64,000 nucleotides of DNA from DATGUP01 sp035301265 (GTDB taxonomy: Bacteria > Bacillota > Bacilli > Bacillales > Amphibacillaceae). Location: the NCBI GenBank assembly GCA_035301265.1, contig DATGUP010000003.1, positions 310,001 through 374,000 of the forward strand. The letters are read 5' to 3'. This document shows positions 59,744 through 64,000 of the stretch, piece after piece (the stretch's first letter is position 1; every line of letters starts with the position of its first letter). The notes beneath the pieces were generated by a model, which was given only the letters and a program-made list of their open reading frames with translations, ran no database searches and was not told the origin of the DNA. A program made the position numbers and the translations under genes.

Positions 59744-61220
59744 AAAGAATGATCGCGATTAAACCGCGCGAGCCTTCATTGATAATCCGTTCCAATGTAT
59801 CCTTCAATTTATAACGAGCATTTTCCGGCATCAACGAAATTTTGGCTTGTATCCCTTCTCTAACAATTGAGCTTAATGATCTTCCGAAAATATCGGATTC
59901 CCATATGGATAAAGGATCTTCTTCAAAATCTTGCATCAAATATCTCACAAGCTCTTCACTCTGTTTTTCTGTACCGATTATTGGAGCAAATTCCGACTCA
60001 ACTTCGACTTGAACCATGTGTATAGACGGTGCAACGGCTTTTAACCTGACGCCATATCGTGAACCTTGACGAATGATCTCGGGTTCGTCAAGCGCCATGT
60101 CTTCCAATGTTGGCGCAGCGACACCGTAACCTGTTTGTTTGACCATTTGCAATGCTTCTGCCACTTGATCATATTCTCTTTTAGCATGGGCAAAATCTTG
60201 CATCAATTCAAGCAAATGATCTTTACCGCGAATTTCCTCGCCAACGATCTCCTTAAGAATTTGATCGTATAAATAGTCTGGTGCATATAAATCAATTTCC
60301 GCAACCCCTTCACCCATTTCCATTCCAGATAAATTGGCATTTTCGATATACTCATAATCTGGAAAATTGCCCACTATTGTATCGACATCTCGCAACCTTC
60401 TAATATTTTTGACGGTTTCACGAATCGCCTCTTGATAATTTTTCTGCAACCAATGATCTTCATTTAAAACCATGACCCAGCTCGGAAGATTGACATTAAC
60501 TTCTAATACTGGAAACTCAAAAAGCGCTTCACGCAATACATTATAAACATCATGCTCAGTCATCGACTCGATGCTCATCGATAATACAGGAACATCGTAT
60601 GATTCGGCTAATTCCTGACGTAAAAGTTCTGTTTCCTGGTCCGATGGCCTTGTTGAGTTGACAATCAAGATAAACGGCTTACCGACTTCTTTTAATTCTT
60701 CGATAACTTTCGCCTCCGCCTCAACATATTCCGAGCGCGGTATATCGCCTATAGTACCGTCTGTGGTTACGACAACGCCGATTGTAGAATGTTCCTGGAT
60801 AACCTTTCTTGTTCCTATTTCAGCCGCATCATGAAAAGGGATGGGCTCTTCATACCACGGAGTATTAATCATTCTGGGGCCATTTTCATCTTCAAATCCT
60901 TTAGCTCCATCAACCGCATAACCAACACAATCTACTAAACGAACATTTACGTCAAGACCTTCTTCTACTTGAACCGATACAGCTTGGTTAGGAATAAATT
61001 TTGGTTCTGTCGTCATGATGGTCTTTCCCGCCGCGCTCTGCGGCAATTCATCATGCGCTCGCGTGCGATCGTTTTCCTCCTGAATATTAGGAAGTACAAC
61101 TAATTCCATGAACTTTTTGATGAAGGTCGACTTCCCTGTTCGAACCGCACCTACAATGCCTAGATAGATATCCCCGTTTGTCCGTTTAGAAATATCCCTG
61201 AAAATATCCATTCGTTCCAA
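59742..61220 (-). CDS. spoIVA: Stage IV sporulation protein A
   Basis: SpoIVA is an ATPase that polymerises around the forespore and forms the base of the spore coat. The 492-residue protein has Walker A GAVRTGKSTFIKKF at about residues 24-37 and later VDCVGYAVDGAKGFEDE; the C-terminus ends GLIAIIL. TTG 61220 follows GGGAGGGG. Expected to be expressed in the mother cell (SigE), but I did not identify the promoter. Confidence 0.97.
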   Translation of the reverse strand: MERMDIFRDISKRTNGDIYLGIVGAVRTGKSTFIKKFMELVVLPNIQEENDRTRAHDELPQSAAGKTIMTTEPKFIPNQAVSVQVEEGLDVNVRLVDCVGYAVDGAKGFEDENGPRMINTPWYEEPIPFHDAAEIGTRKVIQEHSTIGVVVTTDGTIGDIPRSEYVEAEAKVIEELKEVGKPFILIVNSTRPSDQETELLRQELAESYDVPVLSMSIESMTEHDVYNVLREALFEFPVLEVNVNLPSWVMVLNEDHWLQKNYQEAIRETVKNIRRLRDVDTIVGNFPDYEYIENANLSGMEMGEGVAEIDLYAPDYLYDQILKEIVGEEIRGKDHLLELMQDFAHAKREYDQVAEALQMVKQTGYGVAAPTLEDMALDEPEIIRQGSRYGVRLKAVAPSIHMVQVEVESEFAPIIGTEKQSEELVRYLMQDFEEDPLSIWESDIFGRSLSSIVREGIQAKISLMPENARYKLKDTLERIINEGSRGLIAIIL

Positions 61221-61374
61221 ACGATCCCCTCCCGATCTCCTTTACCATATAGTGATCAAAACCCACGAACATTTAACAGTACAGTCTATGATGTTGTCCT
61301 ATCAAAATATGACTTAATAGCCTAAAAATAAAAAGCGAACTCGACCAGCTCATATATTTCATAAAACAAATAAA

Positions 61375-61401
61375 CCCTTGAAACAATATATGTTTCAAGG
61401 G
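61375..61401 (-). terminator. Terminator of yphF
   Basis: CCCTTGAAACA (61375-61385), loop ATATA, TGTTTCAAGGG (61391-61401); T-rich run follows on the minus strand. Confidence 0.88.
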
Positions 61402-61415
61402 CACAAATATGTATG

Positions 61416-62150
61416 TTATTGTATTTCATCTGTATAAAAAACTGGTTCTCCATTTTCAACAGTATACGGCAATGAATAAACAGGTACAAAGGGGGTATTT
61501 TCCGCTAGGATATACCTTATATCATCTCCATTTTTATAGTTATGATCATATTCATTCAAAGCATTATACAAATCTATCCGATAATCAATATAAAGCTCTC
61601 CATCTCTGTCCATGATAATGGGGAGATTTTCTTTCGAATATGGGCTAACGACTTTTGGAGGATTTTTTAAACCAAGTTTTTTATAATCGATATCGTATAA
61701 TCCTTCCTCAATTTCCTTGCCGAAAGGAGGATAAATGTGTTCATCACGATAAATATCTAATTTGACATTGATCTTGCGAATGGCTTCGGAAAGTCGTAAG
61801 TCAATCAGTTTAACTTGCGGATCGCCTTCTGGATCGATGATGGTATATTGATAAATTCCGCCATTTTCAAATGCATTACCAGGTATATCTGTTATAAGAT
61901 GGTGTTCTTTCAACTTAGAAAAATCAATTAAATATTTCTGGAATAGCGGTGTATCGCTTTCTTTAGTTTTAATAGGCAATAGTCCACCAGTTTCTTTTTG
62001 ATAGTTTTCTACTGCGAGTTGTATACTTTCGAGCTGTTCTTCATTTGGCACTTTGTTTTTTGCTTTTTCACTGTCAGGAAATAAACATCCGGTTAAAAAA
62101 ATAAATGCAATAAATATAAAACTCAAGCCAATATAGCGATGACTCATCAT
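61416..62150 (-). CDS. yphF: Lipoprotein YphF
   Basis: A 244-residue lipoprotein with signal FIFIAFIFLTGC (lipobox LTGC, lipidated Cys22) and a polar domain (EQLESIQLAVENYQKETGGLLPIK; LDIYRDEHIYPPFGKEI). It matches YphF of B. subtilis by place and type. Function is unknown. Either of the two ATGs (62150 or 62147) could be the start. Confidence 0.86.
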   Translation of the reverse strand: MMSHRYIGLSFIFIAFIFLTGCLFPDSEKAKNKVPNEEQLESIQLAVENYQKETGGLLPIKTKESDTPLFQKYLIDFSKLKEHHLITDIPGNAFENGGIYQYTIIDPEGDPQVKLIDLRLSEAIRKINVKLDIYRDEHIYPPFGKEIEEGLYDIDYKKLGLKNPPKVVSPYSKENLPIIMDRDGELYIDYRIDLYNALNEYDHNYKNGDDIRYILAENTPFVPVYSLPYTVENGEPVFYTDEIQ

Positions 62151-62164
62151 ACAACCTCCCTGCC

Positions 62165-62362
62165 CTAGCCTGTCGGTCCGCTAAATACGATGTACATAAC
62201 AATCAGCCCACCTACAATGAGCGATATGTAAGCAAGAAATGCAACAATGCCAGCAAGCCAACCTTTTAGTTTTCTTCTGCTCAATTGAATAAGAATAATG
62301 GCTAAGATGAGAAGGGCTATTCCAATAAATGAAATGATTTCTTTTAACTCTGACTCTGACAT
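62165..62362 (-). CDS. yphE: Small membrane protein YphE (DUF2768)
   Basis: A 65-residue protein with two membrane helices (IISFIGIALLILAIILIQLS; WLAGIVAFLAYISLIVGGLIVMYIV). It matches YphE by place and length. GAGGTGG precedes ATG. Function is unknown. 14 bases before yphF. Confidence 0.85.
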   Translation of the reverse strand: MSESELKEIISFIGIALLILAIILIQLSRRKLKGWLAGIVAFLAYISLIVGGLIVMYIVFSGPTG

Positions 62363-62454
62363 CCTTCCACCTCTTTTAAATCAAACTTATCCATTGCAAG
62401 CGTATTATAACATATGAAATATCGAACAGCTAAAAGTGCCTCACATAATATATT

Positions 62455-62483
62455 TCGGGATGAAGGGGGCTTCTTCATCCCGA
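62455..62483. repeat. Hairpin between yphE and spoVIF
   Basis: TCGGGATGAAG (62455-62465) pairs with CTTCATCCCGA (62473-62483). It is 100 bases after the spoVIF stop with no T-run, so it may be a weak terminator or another structure. Confidence 0.5.
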
Positions 62484-62583
62484 TTGAACTAAATAATACC
62501 CGATGCAACTCTATCCATGAATGCTTGTGCGGTTTATATTATGCAAGTAAATACCTTGTTGTATACTCACTTGCCTAGATCGG

Positions 62584-62850
62584 CTAGTTTTTGAAGAATT
62601 GATTCAGCGATTGCATATTTAATGGCACGTCATTATTAGTGATTGCTTGAACGATCCTGTTTTCTTTTTCCTTTGACAAAGGTTTATTAGCCATCGTTGC
62701 TAATTGTTTAACAAGTGCACGAACGGTTTTTTCATCCGTAAAATCCGCATTTTTAACAGAATCTGCAACTTTGTATATTTCTTCAGGCCGAATATTTGCT
62801 TTTTGTTGAATGTTGTCAAAAACACTTTTTCGTGAATGTGAATTGCCCAC
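62584..62850 (-). CDS. spoVIF: Stage VI sporulation protein F-like
   Basis: An 88-residue protein with FDNIQQKANIRPEEIYKVADS then VKNADFTDEKTVRALVKQLA, which resembles SpoVIF (YjcC) of B. subtilis, a coat assembly protein. GTG 62850 follows GGAGG by seven bases. In B. subtilis spoVIF lies elsewhere. Identity from motif memory. Confidence 0.82.
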   Translation of the reverse strand: MGNSHSRKSVFDNIQQKANIRPEEIYKVADSVKNADFTDEKTVRALVKQLATMANKPLSKEKENRIVQAITNNDVPLNMQSLNQFFKN

Positions 62851-62916
62851 ATGCTCGCCTCCTTGCTGTGTGAATTCAAACATAGTATATGCATAGGAGG
62901 AATGAGCGTGTGATGG

Positions 62917-63948
62917 CTAACACCTATCATCCAGTAAAGCGGAAATGTCATCCATTTCTTCTCTTTTCGTACGGTTCATCAATTGACCGACAACTTGTTT
63001 TGGTTCAACGTTTTCATATAGTATTTGGTAAATGCCGGTTGTTATCGGCATTTCGATATTTTGTTTCTTAGCAAACTGATAAGCAGCCTTTACTGTTCTA
63101 GCTCCTTCAACAACCATGCCCATCTGATTTAGAACATCGTCCAATTTTTTTCCTTTGCCCAAAAGATGACCAGCCTGCCAATTGCGACTATGGTTACTTG
63201 TGCAGGTCACCATTAAATCACCGACTCCGGGGAGCCCCAAAAATGTCAGTGGATTAGCACCTAATGATGTTCCTAAACGAGCTATTTCTGCAAGTCCCCT
63301 TGTCATAAGAGCTGCTTTAGCATTGTCTCCATAGCCAAGACCATCTGATATACCTGCCCCAAGTGCGATGATATTTTTTAGTGCGCCCCCGAGTTCAATA
63401 CCGACCGTATCTGTACTTGTGTAAACACGAAAAGATTCGTTTATGAATAAATCTTGTGCACGTTCGGCATGATTTTCATTAACAGATGAAACCGTTACTG
63501 TTGTTGGCTGTCTTTTAGCCACTTCCTCAGCATGACTCGGGCCAGATAGTACAACAACATCGTTTTCATGATATGTATTAAGTTCTTCCCCAATCATCTG
63601 TGATACGCGTTTTAATGAACCGGGTTCTATACCTTTAGTCGCATGGATAATCGTCTGGGATGGATTGACATATGGATTCATTTGTATGCATACGTCACGA
63701 ATGGCTTTTGTCGGGACAACCATGACGATGAAAGATACGTCTTTAAGAGCCTCTTCCAAACGGTAGAAAGCTCGGATTTGCTTCGGGAGCGGGACATCTA
63801 AATATTTTTCATTTTTATGCGCTGTGTTAATCATTTCGGCTTGCTCCTTACGATACGTCCATAGACGAACATCATGACCATTATCGGCCAATACTATACT
63901 TAAAGCACTCCCCCAACTTCCTGCCCCTAATACAGCGACTTTCGCCAT
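62917..63948 (-). CDS. gpsA: Glycerol-3-phosphate dehydrogenase [NAD(P)+]
   Basis: Makes sn-glycerol-3-phosphate from DHAP for phospholipids. The 343-residue protein has the N-terminal GAGSWGSALSIVLADNG, catalytic Lys in GGALKNIIALGAGISDGLGYG, and TMKGLPEV-like region RGLAEIARLG. GGGGGAA precedes ATG. Follows der, as in B. subtilis. Confidence 0.97.
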   Translation of the reverse strand: MAKVAVLGAGSWGSALSIVLADNGHDVRLWTYRKEQAEMINTAHKNEKYLDVPLPKQIRAFYRLEEALKDVSFIVMVVPTKAIRDVCIQMNPYVNPSQTIIHATKGIEPGSLKRVSQMIGEELNTYHENDVVVLSGPSHAEEVAKRQPTTVTVSSVNENHAERAQDLFINESFRVYTSTDTVGIELGGALKNIIALGAGISDGLGYGDNAKAALMTRGLAEIARLGTSLGANPLTFLGLPGVGDLMVTCTSNHSRNWQAGHLLGKGKKLDDVLNQMGMVVEGARTVKAAYQFAKKQNIEMPITTGIYQILYENVEPKQVVGQLMNRTKREEMDDISALLDDRC

Positions 63949-63961
63949 GTTTATTTCCCCC

Positions 63962-64000
63962 TTAGTGTCTTTTCCTTGCTAATATTTTAATCGGTGTTCC
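63962..64000 (-). CDS. der: GTPase Der, last 12 codons
   Basis: The frame open to the right edge reads GTPIKILARKRH and stops at 63962-63964. This is the conserved C-terminus of the ribosome-assembly GTPase Der (EngA), gpsA neighbour in B. subtilis. Only 12 residues are visible, but both sequence and position agree. Confidence 0.85.
   Translation of the reverse strand, partial: GTPIKILARKRH

Overview
The window is 64 kb of Gram-positive, low-GC, endospore-forming chromosome, most likely from a halotolerant member of the Bacillaceae (Virgibacillus / Oceanobacillus / Lentibacillus type). Support comes from sporulation genes (spoIVA, spoVIF, yqfQ-like, a ypjB remnant), bacillithiol and heptaprenyl/menaquinone genes, a bacillus-type RNase P RNA, and a gene order from about 25 kb to the right edge that follows the Bacillus subtilis gpsB-ponA-dinG-qcr-aro-hep-hbs-spoIVA-gpsA region. 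Very acidic tails on PonA hint at salt adaptation. The genus is an inference.

Layout. 0-2 kb: 3' part of an acyl-CoA carboxylase beta subunit, a CBS-domain protein and a stretch holding a Sco-like fragment. 2-10.6 kb (minus strand): narGHJI nitrate reductase with a hemerythrin gene and a Rieske/FAD oxidoreductase (yhfW). 10.6-15 kb: small housekeeping genes (S58 peptidase, acylphosphatase, ferredoxin, DUF6501, MsrAB, yqfQ-like, YolD-like). 14.7-18 kb: apparent operon thyA-folA-mobA-tatA-tatA-tatC. 18-21 kb: NlpC/P60 cell-wall hydrolase, then fhs followed by a coupled 45-codon ORF. 21.2-25 kb: an orphan short transcription unit, a cold-shock gene, and a ba3-type oxidase cluster (CoxIIA-II-I) with Sco. 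25-31 kb: rnpB, gpsB, cdd, yppE, recU, ponA. 31-43.7 kb (minus): nth-dnaD, asnS-aspB-tseB, dinG, birA-cca-bshA-mgsA-dapB-ypjD. 43.9-49.9 kb: yitT-type protein, yugP, ypjB, ypjA, qcrABC, ypiF, ypiB. 49.9-64 kb (minus): ypiA, aroCBA, cheR, ndk, hepS-menG-hepT, mtrB, hup, spoIVA, yphF, yphE, spoVIF, gpsA and the last codons of der.

How the parts connect. Much of the window concerns menaquinone-based respiration: hepS/hepT and menG make the quinone, QcrABC passes electrons from it, a ba3 oxidase with Sco handles oxygen and NarGHI handles nitrate. MobA supplies the guanylylated molybdenum cofactor for NarG, and TatAC can export folded redox proteins; QcrA carries a visible twin-arginine signal. 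Chorismate supply (aroCBA) feeds the menaquinone and folate routes, and folate one-carbon genes (folA, thyA, fhs) are present.

Most of the window is ordinary core genome. I saw no prophage, CRISPR array, tRNA, rRNA operon or intact insertion sequence. The items most worth a second look are the short promoter-to-terminator unit upstream of the cold-shock gene, several very small ORFs translationally coupled to known genes, the tandem tatA duplication, an orphan mtrB (TRAP) without trp genes beside it, and a 29-bp exact repeat linking the sco gene with a decayed fragment 23 kb away. No clearly new multi-gene system was found.
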